Part shown: positions 26,372-37,641 of the stretch, piece after piece
How positions within the stretch are numbered: position 1 is the first letter of the stretch
Layout of the letters: each line of letters starts with the position of its first letter
Assembly (NCBI RefSeq): GCF_006151805.1
Contig: NZ_VDDA01000001.1
Coordinates: 1-64,000 of the forward strand
Direction of reading: 5' to 3'
DNA: 64,000 nt
Origin: Methylobacterium terricola
GTDB taxonomy: Bacteria; Pseudomonadota; Alphaproteobacteria; Rhizobiales; Beijerinckiaceae
Program-made: the position numbers and the translations under genes
Notes under the pieces: model-generated
Seen by the model: the letters and a program-made list of their open reading frames with translations, nothing else
The model's database searches: none
What the model was told of the DNA's origin: nothing

Positions 26372-27232
26372 GTGTCGGCACGCCATCCCATCGTGTCGGT
26401 GACCGGATCGTCGGGATCCGGAACCACCTCGGTGCGCAACACCTTCGACCAGATCTTCCGCCGCGAGGGTGTCGAGGCGGTGTTCATCGAGGGCGATGCC
26501 TTCCACGCCCTCGACCGGGCGGGGATGCGCGAGGCGGAGGCACGGGAGCCGACCTTGAGCCATTTCGGCGAGCGGGCGAACCTGCTGCTCGAGCTCGAGG
26601 CGGTGTTCCGCGAATACGGCGCCTCGGGACGCGGCCGCACCCGGCACTACGTCCACGATGCCGAGGATGCCGCGCGGTTCGGCGCCGAGCCGGGCACCTT
26701 CACGCCCTGGGAGGAGTTCCCCGAGGATTCGGAGCTGCTGTTCTACGAGGGCCTGCACGGGGCGTTGACCAACGAGCGGATCGACATCGCCGCCCATGCC
26801 GACCTCAAGATCGGCGTGGTGCCGGTGATCAACCTCGAATGGATCCAGAAGCTCCACCGCGACAAGGCCACCCGCGGCTACTCGACGGAAGCCGTGACCG
26901 ACGTGATCCTGCGCCGGATGCCCGATTACGTCACCACCATCTGCCCGCAATTCACCAACACCGACATCAACTTCCAGCGTATCCCGACGGTCGACACCTC
27001 GAACCCGTTCGTCGCCCGCTGGATCCCGACCGCCGACGAATCGATGGTGGTGATCCGCTTCCGCGACCCGCGCGGAATCGACTTCCCCTACCTGATCTCG
27101 ATGATCGCCGGCAGCTTCATGTCGCGGGCGAACTCCGTGGTGATCCCCGGCGGCAAGCTCGACCTCGCGATGCAGCTGATCCTGACCCCGATGATCCTGC
27201 GCCTCGTCGAGCACCGGCGCCGGCTGCTGTAG
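26372..27232 (+). CDS. prk: Phosphoribulokinase
   Basis: A 286-residue kinase of normal proteobacterial length that phosphorylates ribulose-5-phosphate to ribulose-1,5-bisphosphate. The P-loop GSSGSGTTS (12-20), GDAFHALDR, SHFGERANL, FTPWEEFPED, FYEGLHGAL and PVINLEWIQKLHRDKATRGY are all intact, so it should be active. It starts with GTG 2 bp after the FBPase-like stop, so the two are co-transcribed. No RuBisCO gene lies in the window, which supports a signalling role for its product through the neighbouring LysR protein, as reported for M. extorquens. That role is inference for this strain. Confidence 0.93.
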   Translation: MSARHPIVSVTGSSGSGTTSVRNTFDQIFRREGVEAVFIEGDAFHALDRAGMREAEAREPTLSHFGERANLLLELEAVFREYGASGRGRTRHYVHDAEDAARFGAEPGTFTPWEEFPEDSELLFYEGLHGALTNERIDIAAHADLKIGVVPVINLEWIQKLHRDKATRGYSTEAVTDVILRRMPDYVTTICPQFTNTDINFQRIPTVDTSNPFVARWIPTADESMVVIRFRDPRGIDFPYLISMIAGSFMSRANSVVIPGGKLDLAMQLILTPMILRLVEHRRRLL

Positions 27233-27409
27233 CGGCGGGCCGGGTGCTCCCGCCCCCTGCACCCCTGCCCGCGTTCCCGGCTTGTGCTCGCGACAGGATG
27301 GCGTAAGAGTCCGGCCATCCGACGTGCTTCGGGGGACAGGCACTCTGGGGAAGGCACCCGGTATGGCGAGAATCCCGGTGCCGACAATCCCGGTGCGTGG
27401 CGAGTGACC

Positions 27410-28642
27410 ATGGCGAGTGAGGGGTCGATCCGCGAGGCGTCCGAGGCCGGGAACGGCCGGGCGGAGCTGCCGTACCGGTTGCGCCAGCAGGCGCTGATGG
27501 GCGCCTTCGCCCGCATGGCGCTGCAGACCCGCGATCTCGACGCGCTGCTGCAACGCGCCAGCGAGCTGTGCGCGGAGGCCTTGGGCGCCGCCTGCTGCCA
27601 GGTGCTGGAATACCGCGCCCCCGACCACGCCTTCGTGATCCGGGCCTGCACCGGCCTGCGCGCCGATCTCGTCGGGACCGACGTGACGGCCGGGGACGAG
27701 GCGACGCCCAGCTCCTACGCCTTCCGCACCGGTGCCGGCGTGCTCGCCAACGGGATCCACCCCAGGTCGGGACAGGGGAAGCCGCGGCAGGGTGCGGCCG
27801 AGCCCGATGGGGCCCGGCTCCACCTGCCGGAGGGGCTGGCGCCCGCCGATATCTGCCACGCGGTCAACGTCCCGATCGCCCTCGGCGACGAGAGCCGGCG
27901 CGCCTACGGCGTGCTCGAGGCCTGGGGCCGGGAGGGCCACGGCTTCGACCGGGCCGACCAGGAGTTCCTCGCCGGCTTCGCCGGGCTGATCGGCATCGCG
28001 GTCGAGCGCCACCAGGGCGATGCGCGCCTGCGCGACGCCCTCGACCATCAGGTCCAGCTGACCCGGGAGATGAGCCACCGGGTCAAGAACAGCCTCGGCG
28101 TGGTGGCGGGCCTGCTGCGGCTCCAGGCGCGCGACGCCCAGTCCGACGAGGTGCGCCACGCCCTCGAGGATGCCGGGGCGCGCATCGCTACCGTGGCCGA
28201 GGTGCACGACCATCTCTGGCGCGGCATCCACCAGCTCGGCATGGTCGACCTGGCGGAGTTCCTGCGCGAATTGGTGGCGAAGCTCCAGGAGGAGGCACCG
28301 GGCCACCGCCTCGCCTGCCAGGCCGACCCGAAGGTGATCAGCGCCGACCAGGCGATCCCGATCGGGCTCGTGGTCACCGAGCTGGTGACCAACGCGGTCA
28401 AGCACGCCTATCCGCAGGAGACCGGGCCGGTGCAGGTGGCCCTGTCGGTGAAGGCCGAGGGGCTGCGCCTGACCGTGCGCGACGACGGCATCGGCCTGCC
28501 GCCGGGCTTCGACGTGTCGATGCGCCAGCGCTCGCTCGGCCTCAAGATCATCGCCAGCCTGATCCGCCAGCTCGACGGGCGGCTCAGCACCGAGGAGAGC
28601 GGGCCGGGGGCGCATTTCGTGCTGGATATTCCGTTGACGTGA
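27410..28642 (+). CDS. GAF-domain histidine kinase (HisKA_2 type)
   Basis: A 410-residue soluble kinase: a GAF domain (about 35-200) containing CCQVLEYRAPD and NVPIALGDESRRAYGVLEAW, then a HisKA_2 helix pair with H223 in REMSHRVKNSLGVVAGLL, and a HATPase domain with VVTELVTNAVKHAYP and VRDDGIGLPPG. Kinases of this kind often feed single-domain receivers or PhyR-type stress regulators. No receiver gene is adjacent. The ATG at 27410 was preferred; a GTG two codons earlier is also possible. Confidence 0.88.
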   Translation: MASEGSIREASEAGNGRAELPYRLRQQALMGAFARMALQTRDLDALLQRASELCAEALGAACCQVLEYRAPDHAFVIRACTGLRADLVGTDVTAGDEATPSSYAFRTGAGVLANGIHPRSGQGKPRQGAAEPDGARLHLPEGLAPADICHAVNVPIALGDESRRAYGVLEAWGREGHGFDRADQEFLAGFAGLIGIAVERHQGDARLRDALDHQVQLTREMSHRVKNSLGVVAGLLRLQARDAQSDEVRHALEDAGARIATVAEVHDHLWRGIHQLGMVDLAEFLRELVAKLQEEAPGHRLACQADPKVISADQAIPIGLVVTELVTNAVKHAYPQETGPVQVALSVKAEGLRLTVRDDGIGLPPGFDVSMRQRSLGLKIIASLIRQLDGRLSTEESGPGAHFVLDIPLT

Positions 28643-28840
28643 CGGGTTGCCCGGTAGGGGATCGACCGCCGCTGACGATGGAGGACGAAGTGGAGGGCCG
28701 CTGGCCTCTTCCGAATTCTCAGCGACGACGGATTCCGGATTCTCGGCTGCGTCGAACCCCGGGCTGACGGCGAGAGGTGTCGATCAGGGCGCCCGGTCGC
28801 GTGTTCGGCGCCATCGGTCGGCGGGGGCGCGCGCAGCGCC

Positions 28841-30376
<1,536 letters not shown>

Positions 30377-30588
30377 CGCGATCGGGCCGTGCCGCTCCCT
30401 CGCCGCGGGAGACCGTCGGCCGGTCCGGAAGAGGCTGCCCGAACTTCGTTAAGGTCCCCCTGCCGGAACCCCACGAATGCGAGGCAATTTCCCGTCCCGC
30501 CCTGCCCCTGGGGCACGCGCGGGCGGGTGCGCCAGCGCACATCGGCCCCGCTTGCCGGCAGTGCAGGAGCAGCCGCACACAAGCAGGT

Positions 30589-30603
30589 CTGGAAGCATTC
30601 CAG
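30589..30603. promoter_or_regulatory. Small dyad before the molybdenum hydroxylase operon
   Basis: CTGGAA-GCA-TTCCAG is a perfect dyad ending 20 bp upstream of the iorA-like start, in the leader. It could be an operator or an mRNA hairpin. Confidence 0.35.
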
Positions 30604-30623
30604 CCTCTCGTCGGAAGCGCACG

Positions 30624-31079
30624 ATGACGAAGCTCACCCTCAACGGCCGGACCTACGAGGTCGAGGCCGATCCCGAGATGCCGCTGCTCTGGGCGATCCG
30701 CGATCACCTGAACCTCACCGGCACCAAGTACGGCTGCGGCATCGCGCAATGCGGTGCCTGCACGGTCCATATCGACGGGCAGCCGGTGCGTTCGTGCCAG
30801 ACCCGCCTCGGCGATGTCGGCGAGGGGAAGATCACCACGATCGAGGGGATCTCCGGCCCGGTGGCCGAGGCGGTGCGGACGGCCTGGCGTCAGCTGGACG
30901 TGGTGCAGTGCGGCTATTGCCAGTCGGGCCAGATGATGTCGGCGATCGGACTCCTGTCCGAGAACAGGAAGCCGAGCGACGCCGACATCGACGCCGCCAT
31001 GGACGGCAATGTCTGCCGGTGCGGCACCTACCAGCGCATCCGCGCGGCGATCCACGACGCCGCCCGCTCCCTCGCCTGA
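30624..31079 (+). CDS. (2Fe-2S) subunit of molybdenum hydroxylase (IorA-like)
   Basis: The 151-residue small subunit of a xanthine-oxidase-family aldehyde or heterocycle oxidase. A plant-type [2Fe-2S] domain (GCGIAQCGACTVHIDGQPV, with its last cysteine in RSC) is followed by the helical [2Fe-2S] domain (CGYCQSGQMM and GNVCRCGTYQRI). It would carry electrons from the molybdenum site of the next gene. The pair is arranged as in isoquinoline 1-oxidoreductase (iorAB), with no separate FAD subunit. The ATG at 30624 places the first beta-strand at the N-terminus. Confidence 0.93.
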   Translation: MTKLTLNGRTYEVEADPEMPLLWAIRDHLNLTGTKYGCGIAQCGACTVHIDGQPVRSCQTRLGDVGEGKITTIEGISGPVAEAVRTAWRQLDVVQCGYCQSGQMMSAIGLLSENRKPSDADIDAAMDGNVCRCGTYQRIRAAIHDAARSLA

Positions 31080-31092
31080 CCGGGACGCCGCC

Positions 31093-33297
31093 ATGCTCAA
31101 CCACAGACTCAAGAGCCGCGATTCCGGCCTCTCCTCCCGCCGCGCCTTCCTGCGCGGCACCGCCGCCGCCGGCGGCGCCCTGGTGATCGGGCTGCACCTC
31201 GCGCCGAAGGGCGCGCGGGCCGCGGGCGGCCCGGACCTGTCCAAGGCCCCGGCGAAGCCCAACGCCTTCGTGCGCATCGCCGCCGACGACACCGTGACGG
31301 TGGTGATCAAGCACCTCGACATGGGCCAGGGCAACACGACGGGCCTCGCCACCATCGTGGCGGAGGAGCTCGACGCCGACTGGGCGCAGATGCGGGCGGT
31401 CTTCGCCCCGGCCGATGCCAGCCTCTACAACAACCTCGCCTTCGGGCCGATCCAGGGCACCGGCGGCTCGACCGCGGTGGCGAATTCCTGGATCCAGCTG
31501 CGCAAGGCCGGCGCCGCCGCCCGCGCGATGCTGGTCGCCGCCGCCGCCCAGGACTGGAAGGTCCCGGCCGGCGAGATCACCATCGAGAAGGGCGTGCTGC
31601 GCCACGCCAGCGGCAAGGAGAGCCGGTTCGGCGCTCTTGCGGCCAAGGCGGCGGTCCAGGCGATTCCCGAGAACCCGACGCTGAAGGACCCCTCCGCGTT
31701 CCGGCTGATCGGCACCAGGCTGCCGCGGCTCGATTCGGCCGCGAAGACCGACGGCAGCGCGCAATACGCCCTCGACGTGCGCCGGCCGGGCCAGCTCACG
31801 GCGCTCGTCGCCCGCGCCCCCCGCTTCGGCGCGACGCTGAAGAGCGTGGACGACAAGGCCGCCAAGGCGGTGCCGGGGGTCGTGCAGGTCGTCCGCATTC
31901 CGAGCGGCGTCGCGGTCGTCGCCAAGGACACCTGGTCGGCGATGAAGGGCCGCGAGGCCCTGGCGCTCACCTGGGACGATGCCGGCGCCGAGCGGCAATC
32001 GACCGAGTCGCAACAGGCCGCCTACAAGGCGATGGCCGACAAGCCCGGCCTCGTCGCCTCGAAGAGCGGCGATGCCGCGGGCGCCATCAAGGGTGCGGCG
32101 AAGGTGCTGGAGGCGGAGTTCAGCTTCCCCTACCTGGCGCATGCGCCGATGGAGCCGCTCAACGCCACGATCGAGCGGGCGGCGGACGGATCCTACGACA
32201 TCTATGCCGGCTCGCAGTTCCAGACCATCGAGCAGGCCGTGGCGGCGGGCATCCTCGGCACCACCGCCGACAAGGTCCGCATCACCACCCTGTGGGCCGG
32301 CGGCTCGTTCGGCCGGCGCGCCACGGCGTCCGCCGACTACATCGCGGAAGCCGCCGCGATCCTGAAGGCGACCGGCGAGAAGGCCCCGATCCACCTCGTC
32401 TGGACCCGCGAGGACGACATCACCGGCGGCTATTACCGCCCGGCCGCCTATCACCGCATCCGGGCCGGCCTCGATGCCAAGGGGGCGATCACCGGGTGGG
32501 AGCACCGCATCGTCGGCAAGTCGATCATCATCGGCACGGCGCTCGAGGCGATGATGGTGAAGGACGGGGTCGACGCGACCACCGTCGAGGGGGCGTCCGA
32601 CACGCCCTACGCGCTGCCGGCCTACCGGTTCGAGGTCCACAACGCCCGCGAGGGCGTGCCGGTGCTGTGGTGGCGCTCGGTCGGGCACTCGCACACCGCG
32701 CAGGCGATGGAGGTGTTCATCGACGAGCTGGCGCACGCCGCCGGCCAGGACCCGGTGGCCTATCGCCTCGGCCTGCTCCGCCAAGCGCCGCGGCTCTCCG
32801 CCGCGCTGACGCTCGCCGCCGAGAAATCGGGCTGGAGCGCCCGCGAGCAGAAGCCCGGCCGCGGCTACGGCGTCGCCGCGCACGAGTCGTTCGGCTCCTA
32901 CGTGGCGATGGTGGCCGACGTGACCGCGGAGGCCGGCAAGGTGAAGGTCAACCGGATCGTCGCGGCGGTCGATGTCGGCGTGGCGGTGAACCCGGACATC
33001 ATCCGGGCCCAGGTCGAGGGCGCCGTCGGCTTCGCGCTCTCGTCGGTGCTGCGCAACAAGATCACCTTCAAGGACGGCGAGGTGCAGGAGAAGAACTTCG
33101 ACGCCTACGAGCCGACCCGGATGAGCGAGATGCCGAAGGTCGAGGTCCACATCGTGCCGTCGGCCGCCGCCCCCACCGGCATCGGCGAGCCCGGCGTGCC
33201 GGTGCTCGGCCCGGCGATCTCGAACGCCGTGTTCGCCGCCACCGGGCAGCGCCTGCGCTCGCTGCCCCTCGACCTCACGGCCTTGCGCGGCGTGTGA
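31093..33297 (+). CDS. Molybdopterin-binding large subunit of molybdenum hydroxylase (IorB-like)
   Basis: A 734-residue catalytic subunit exported by Tat: SRRAFLRGTAAAGG (16-29) is a twin-arginine signal. Visible family motifs are DMGQGNTTGLATIVAEEL, GGSTAVANSW, FSFPYLAHAPMEPLNATI split over the second domain, LWAGGSFGRR and, near the end, GIGEPGVPVLGPAISNAV containing the catalytic glutamate. It starts 13 bp after the small subunit. The substrate is unknown (aldehydes or N-heterocycles are usual), and the electron acceptor, often a cytochrome c, is not encoded nearby. Confidence 0.93.
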   Translation: MLNHRLKSRDSGLSSRRAFLRGTAAAGGALVIGLHLAPKGARAAGGPDLSKAPAKPNAFVRIAADDTVTVVIKHLDMGQGNTTGLATIVAEELDADWAQMRAVFAPADASLYNNLAFGPIQGTGGSTAVANSWIQLRKAGAAARAMLVAAAAQDWKVPAGEITIEKGVLRHASGKESRFGALAAKAAVQAIPENPTLKDPSAFRLIGTRLPRLDSAAKTDGSAQYALDVRRPGQLTALVARAPRFGATLKSVDDKAAKAVPGVVQVVRIPSGVAVVAKDTWSAMKGREALALTWDDAGAERQSTESQQAAYKAMADKPGLVASKSGDAAGAIKGAAKVLEAEFSFPYLAHAPMEPLNATIERAADGSYDIYAGSQFQTIEQAVAAGILGTTADKVRITTLWAGGSFGRRATASADYIAEAAAILKATGEKAPIHLVWTREDDITGGYYRPAAYHRIRAGLDAKGAITGWEHRIVGKSIIIGTALEAMMVKDGVDATTVEGASDTPYALPAYRFEVHNAREGVPVLWWRSVGHSHTAQAMEVFIDELAHAAGQDPVAYRLGLLRQAPRLSAALTLAAEKSGWSAREQKPGRGYGVAAHESFGSYVAMVADVTAEAGKVKVNRIVAAVDVGVAVNPDIIRAQVEGAVGFALSSVLRNKITFKDGEVQEKNFDAYEPTRMSEMPKVEVHIVPSAAAPTGIGEPGVPVLGPAISNAVFAATGQRLRSLPLDLTALRGV

Positions 33298-33328
33298 TCG
33301 CGCACCACACCCTTAACCATCGCCCTAT

Positions 33329-34045
33329 ATGAAAGGGATGACTTCCAGTTTTGGACCCGAGACGACTTCAGGGTGCGGCGAAAGCCGCACCCTTTTTTCG
33401 TCCGCCGCCCCGGACTTCACCGCGATCGCCGACCGCGTCCGCGCCTGCCGGCTCTGCCGTGACGCCCCCCGCCACGGCCCTCCCCTGCCGGTCGAGCCGC
33501 GGCCGATCGTCCAGGGCACGTCCCGGGCCCGGATCTGCATCGCCAGCCAGGCCCCGGGCAACCGGGCGTTCCAGAGCGGGGTGCCGTTCCAGGACCCGTC
33601 CGGCAAGCGCCTGCGCGAGTGGCTCGGCCTCGACGAGCCGGCCTTCTACGACCCCGATCTGATCGCGATCGTCCCGATGGGCGCCTGCTTTCCCGGCCAC
33701 GACGCCAAGGGCGGCGACCTGCCGCCGCGGCGGGAATGCGCCGAGACCTGGCGGGCGCCGCTGCTCGCCGGGCTACCGCAGCTGGAGCTGATCCTGCTGA
33801 TCGGGCAGTATTCGCAAGCCTGGCATCTCGGCCGCCAGCCCGGCGGCCTCACCGGCACGGTGGCGCGCTGGCGCGAGATTTTTTCGCAAGCCCAGCGTCC
33901 CCGCCTGCTGCCGCTGCCGCATCCGTCGTGGCGCAACACGCCGTGGCTGAAGAAGCATCCGTGGTTCGAGGCGGAGCTGCTGCCGGTGCTGCGGAAGGAG
34001 GTGGCGCGGTTGGCCGGGGAGGTCGGGCATCGGGCTTCGCGATGA
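33329..34045 (+). CDS. Uracil-DNA glycosylase family protein
   Basis: A 238-residue protein of the UDG superfamily. ASQAPGNRAFQSGVPFQDPS (73-92) matches the GEAPG...GxPF motif, and PLPHPSWRNTPW is the second active-site loop. Four cysteines, C40 and C43 (CRLC), C120 and C137, are spaced like the 4Fe-4S ligands of family 4 enzymes. It may remove uracil from DNA, although the catalytic residue context is atypical and another role is possible. The start is uncertain: ATG 33329 or 33338, neither with a well-placed ribosome-binding site, and the terminator of the upstream operon falls inside codons 15-24. Confidence 0.8.
   Translation: MKGMTSSFGPETTSGCGESRTLFSSAAPDFTAIADRVRACRLCRDAPRHGPPLPVEPRPIVQGTSRARICIASQAPGNRAFQSGVPFQDPSGKRLREWLGLDEPAFYDPDLIAIVPMGACFPGHDAKGGDLPPRRECAETWRAPLLAGLPQLELILLIGQYSQAWHLGRQPGGLTGTVARWREIFSQAQRPRLLPLPHPSWRNTPWLKKHPWFEAELLPVLRKEVARLAGEVGHRASR
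33371..33398 (+). terminator. Rho-independent terminator of the molybdenum hydroxylase operon
   Basis: GGGTGCGGC, loop GAAA, GCCGCACCC and then TTTTTT form a textbook intrinsic terminator 73 bp after the large-subunit stop. It overlaps the 5' end of the UDG-family reading frame. Confidence 0.9.
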
Positions 34046-34075
34046 TCGGCCTGCCGGAGACCTGATGATTCCCAC

Positions 34076-34245
34076 CCCTTTCCCGGACGACTGCAACGCC
34101 GTGGAAGGAGATCCGGGATCCAGCCGTACGACTTGCCGCGAAGCGGCTCCTTATGTTGCGACGCTGCAGACAGACGGCCGCTTCGCGACTTTTTGTGCTG
34201 GATCCCGGATCTCCTTCCGCTTCGCTGCAATCGTCCGGGAAAGGG
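34076..34245. repeat. 170-bp imperfect palindrome, copy 1
   Basis: The ends are inverse complements for about 48 bp: CCCTTTCCCGGACGACTGCA at the left and its counterpart, ending CGTCCGGGAAAGGG, at the right, both containing GGAAGGAGATCCGGGATCCA. The central part has smaller hairpins. It occupies the gap between the UDG-family gene and pyrF. Copy 2 at 35529 is about 85% alike by eye and in the same orientation. No open frame is credible inside it. Confidence 0.85.
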
Positions 34246-34415
34246 CGCGAGGCCTACCACGCCTGTCGGCGATATCCCTCGTGGGCACCGCCGCATGACG
34301 GCACGCTCCGGCGCGGTTGGCCTCACGTCGTATTGGTCCGGTACGACGCGCAGGGCTTGATTCCCGGCCCCACTCCCCCGATGGGAGCGTACGCATTTCA
34401 CGTACGGAGGGTCCC

Positions 34416-35126
34416 GTGCCCGAGCCCATCAGCCCCCGCGACCGCCTGATCGTCGCCCTCGACATGGCGAGCCCCGACGAGGCCGAGCGCCTGATCGAGC
34501 GGATCGGCGACGCCGCGAGCTTCTACAAGATCGGCTACCGCCTCGGCTATGCCGGCGGCCTCGGCCTCGCCGAGCGGCTGGTCCGGGGCGGCCACAAGGT
34601 CTTCCTCGACCTCAAGCTCCACGATATCGGCAACACCGTCGAGGAGGGGGTGCAGTCGCTCGCCGGGATCGGCGCCACCTTCCTCACGGTGCACGCCTAT
34701 CCGCAGACCATGCGGGCGGCGGCGAGCGGGCGCGACACGGCGGGGACCGGCCTGAAGATCCTCGGCGTCACGGTGCTCACCTCCTACGACGACGCCGATG
34801 CGCGCGAGGCCGGCTACGGGCTCACCGTCGCCGACCTCGTCGCCGTGCGGGCCGCGGCCGCCAAGGCGATCGGCATCGACGGCATCGTCTGCTCGGCGGC
34901 GGAGGCCGCGCAGGTGCGGGCGATCCTCGGGCCGGACCGGCTGATCGTCACCCCGGGCATCCGCCCGGCCGGCGCCGAGATCGGCGACCAGAAGCGGGTC
35001 GTGACCCCGGCCGCGGCGATGCGCGCCGGCGTCGACCACGTCGTGGTCGGCCGCCCGATCACCGGGGCCGCCGACCCGCGCGACGTCGCCCGCCGCATCG
35101 TCGACGAGATGGCGGCGGCGCTCTAG
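34416..35126 (+). CDS. pyrF: Orotidine-5'-phosphate decarboxylase
   Basis: A 236-residue enzyme of the last step of UMP synthesis. LIVALDMAS is the first barrel strand, [11 protein letters not shown] (65-75) carries the catalytic Asp-Lys-x-x-Asp array, and TPGIRPAG and VVGRPITGA form the phosphate site. It starts with GTG at 34416, preceded by CGGAGGG. Palindrome copies 1 and 2 flank it together with the next gene. Length is standard. Confidence 0.96.
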   Translation: MPEPISPRDRLIVALDMASPDEAERLIERIGDAASFYKIGYRLGYAGGLGLAERLVRGGHKVFLDLKLHDIGNTVEEGVQSLAGIGATFLTVHAYPQTMRAAASGRDTAGTGLKILGVTVLTSYDDADAREAGYGLTVADLVAVRAAAAKAIGIDGIVCSAAEAAQVRAILGPDRLIVTPGIRPAGAEIGDQKRVVTPAAAMRAGVDHVVVGRPITGAADPRDVARRIVDEMAAAL

Positions 35127-35159
35127 AACCGCAAAGCCTAACAACGAGGGAGGAAACCC

Positions 35160-35471
35160 ATGGCGAAGGGATACTGGGTCGGCCGCGTCGACGTCTCGAA
35201 GCCGGAGGCCTACAAGAACTACGTCGCGGCCAACGGCGCCGCCTTCGCCAAGTTCGGCGGGCGCTTCCTGGTGCGCGGCGGCAGCTTCGAGGCGGTGCTC
35301 GGATCGAGCCGCGCCCGCAACGTCGTGATCGAGTTCCCGAGCTACGACCAGGCGCTCGCCTGCTGGCACTCGCCCGAGTATCAGGCCGCCCGCGCCAAGC
35401 AGGAGGGCGGCGCCGAGATCGATCTGATCGTGATCGAGGGTTATGACGGGGTGCAGCCCGGGGAGGGGTGA
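35160..35471 (+). CDS. DUF1330 domain protein
   Basis: A 103-residue protein of the DUF1330 family, a dimeric ferredoxin-like fold related to the EthD/antibiotic monooxygenase-like group; function unknown. Typical features are YWVGRVDVSKPEAYKNYV, FGGRFLVRGG and FPSYDQALACWHSPEYQ. It follows pyrF by 33 bp with its own AGGAAA site, so it is probably co-transcribed. Confidence 0.9.
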   Translation: MAKGYWVGRVDVSKPEAYKNYVAANGAAFAKFGGRFLVRGGSFEAVLGSSRARNVVIEFPSYDQALACWHSPEYQAARAKQEGGAEIDLIVIEGYDGVQPGEG

Positions 35472-35528
35472 GACCTCGACGGCGCTGCCCCCCGTCGTCA
35501 TACGGTCACATGGCCCGTCGCTAGCCGC

Positions 35529-35699
35529 CCCTTTCCCGGACGATTGCAGCGTCAGCGGAAGGAGATCCGGGATCCAGCCGTAAGACTCGCCGCGACGCGG
35601 CTCCGGATGCTGCACCGTTGCAGACAGACCGACGCTTCGCGAATTCTCGTGCTGGATCCCGGATCCCCTTCCACTTCGTTGCAGTCGGCCGGGAAAGGG
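35529..35699. repeat. 171-bp imperfect palindrome, copy 2
   Basis: Same structure and orientation as copy 1: it starts CCCTTTCCCGGACGATTGCA, ends GGCCGGGAAAGGG, and both arms contain GATCCGGGATCCAGC or its complement. It fills most of the gap between the DUF1330 gene and the convergent hppD gene. Confidence 0.85.
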
Positions 35700-35773
35700 A
35701 GTGGCCTACGACGGAGCGTCCGCCCGTCGGTGTCCGCCTCCCGCCCAAGTCGCGAGTTGGGCCGGCTACGCCC

Positions 35774-36892
<1,119 letters not shown>

Positions 36893-36942
36893 GGGTGCCT
36901 GCTCCTCGTCTTGTCGGGACTATCAGAGCATGGACCGCGTGC

Positions 36943-36979
36943 GCGGAGCGTGCGAAATCCGGGGGCCGTCCCGCTCCGC
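36943..36979. promoter_or_regulatory. Candidate Lrp operator between hppD and its regulator
   Basis: GCGGAGCG (36943-36950) and CGCTCCGC (36972-36979) are perfect inverted arms in the 118-bp divergent gap. GTGC and GCAC extend the symmetry on the outside. Confidence 0.45.
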
Positions 36980-37010
36980 ATGCACGGATCGCGCACGATC
37001 GAGGCCTTCG

Positions 37011-37502
37011 ATGACCGATCCTCTCACTCTCGACGGTTTCGACCTGAAGATCCTCGCGGCATTGCAGGAAGATGGCCGGCTCGGCAACCAGGAGCTCGCC
37101 GAGCGGGTGCACCTGTCGCCGAGCCAGTGCTCGCGCCGGCGCCTGCGGCTGGAGGAGCGCGGCGTGGTGCGGGGCTACCGGGCGGAGCTGGCGCCGGGGC
37201 CGCTCGGCCTCACCGTCACGGTCTTCACCAAGGTGGCGCTCGCCACCCACAACCGCGACAATGCCCGGCGCTTCGCCGAGCTGGTCCGCGGCCTCGACTG
37301 CGTGCTGGAGGCCCACGTCATGACCGGCGACAGCGACTACCTGCTGAAGCTGATCGTCCCCGACCTGAAGGCGCTGTCGGCTCTGGTCAACGACGTGCTC
37401 CTGCCGCACGAGAGCGTGGCCCACGTCCATTCCTCGGTGGTGCTCGATACGCTGAAGGAGGCCGCGCCCCTGCCGCTGCCACGCGGGCCGGCCTCCGGCT
37501 GA
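37011..37502 (+). CDS. Lrp/AsnC family transcriptional regulator
   Basis: A 163-residue regulator with an N-terminal helix-turn-helix (LGNQELAERVHLSPSQCSRR, about residues 24-43) and a RAM ligand-binding domain (about 68-150, with GDSDYLLKLIVPDLKAL). It is divergent from hppD and most likely controls it in response to tyrosine or a related amino acid; the effector is inferred. Confidence 0.92.
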   Translation: MTDPLTLDGFDLKILAALQEDGRLGNQELAERVHLSPSQCSRRRLRLEERGVVRGYRAELAPGPLGLTVTVFTKVALATHNRDNARRFAELVRGLDCVLEAHVMTGDSDYLLKLIVPDLKALSALVNDVLLPHESVAHVHSSVVLDTLKEAAPLPLPRGPASG

Positions 37503-37641
37503 GGGCATGGGCGCGGTTGCCGTTGGGGCCGTGCCGGCCCGCTCCCCATCGAGATGGTGATGCAACCTCTGCCGTTGACGAACGCTTGAGGGATCCAGGC
37601 CATACTGCGAACCGGGACAGACCCGGCAGAGGTCAGGCGCC

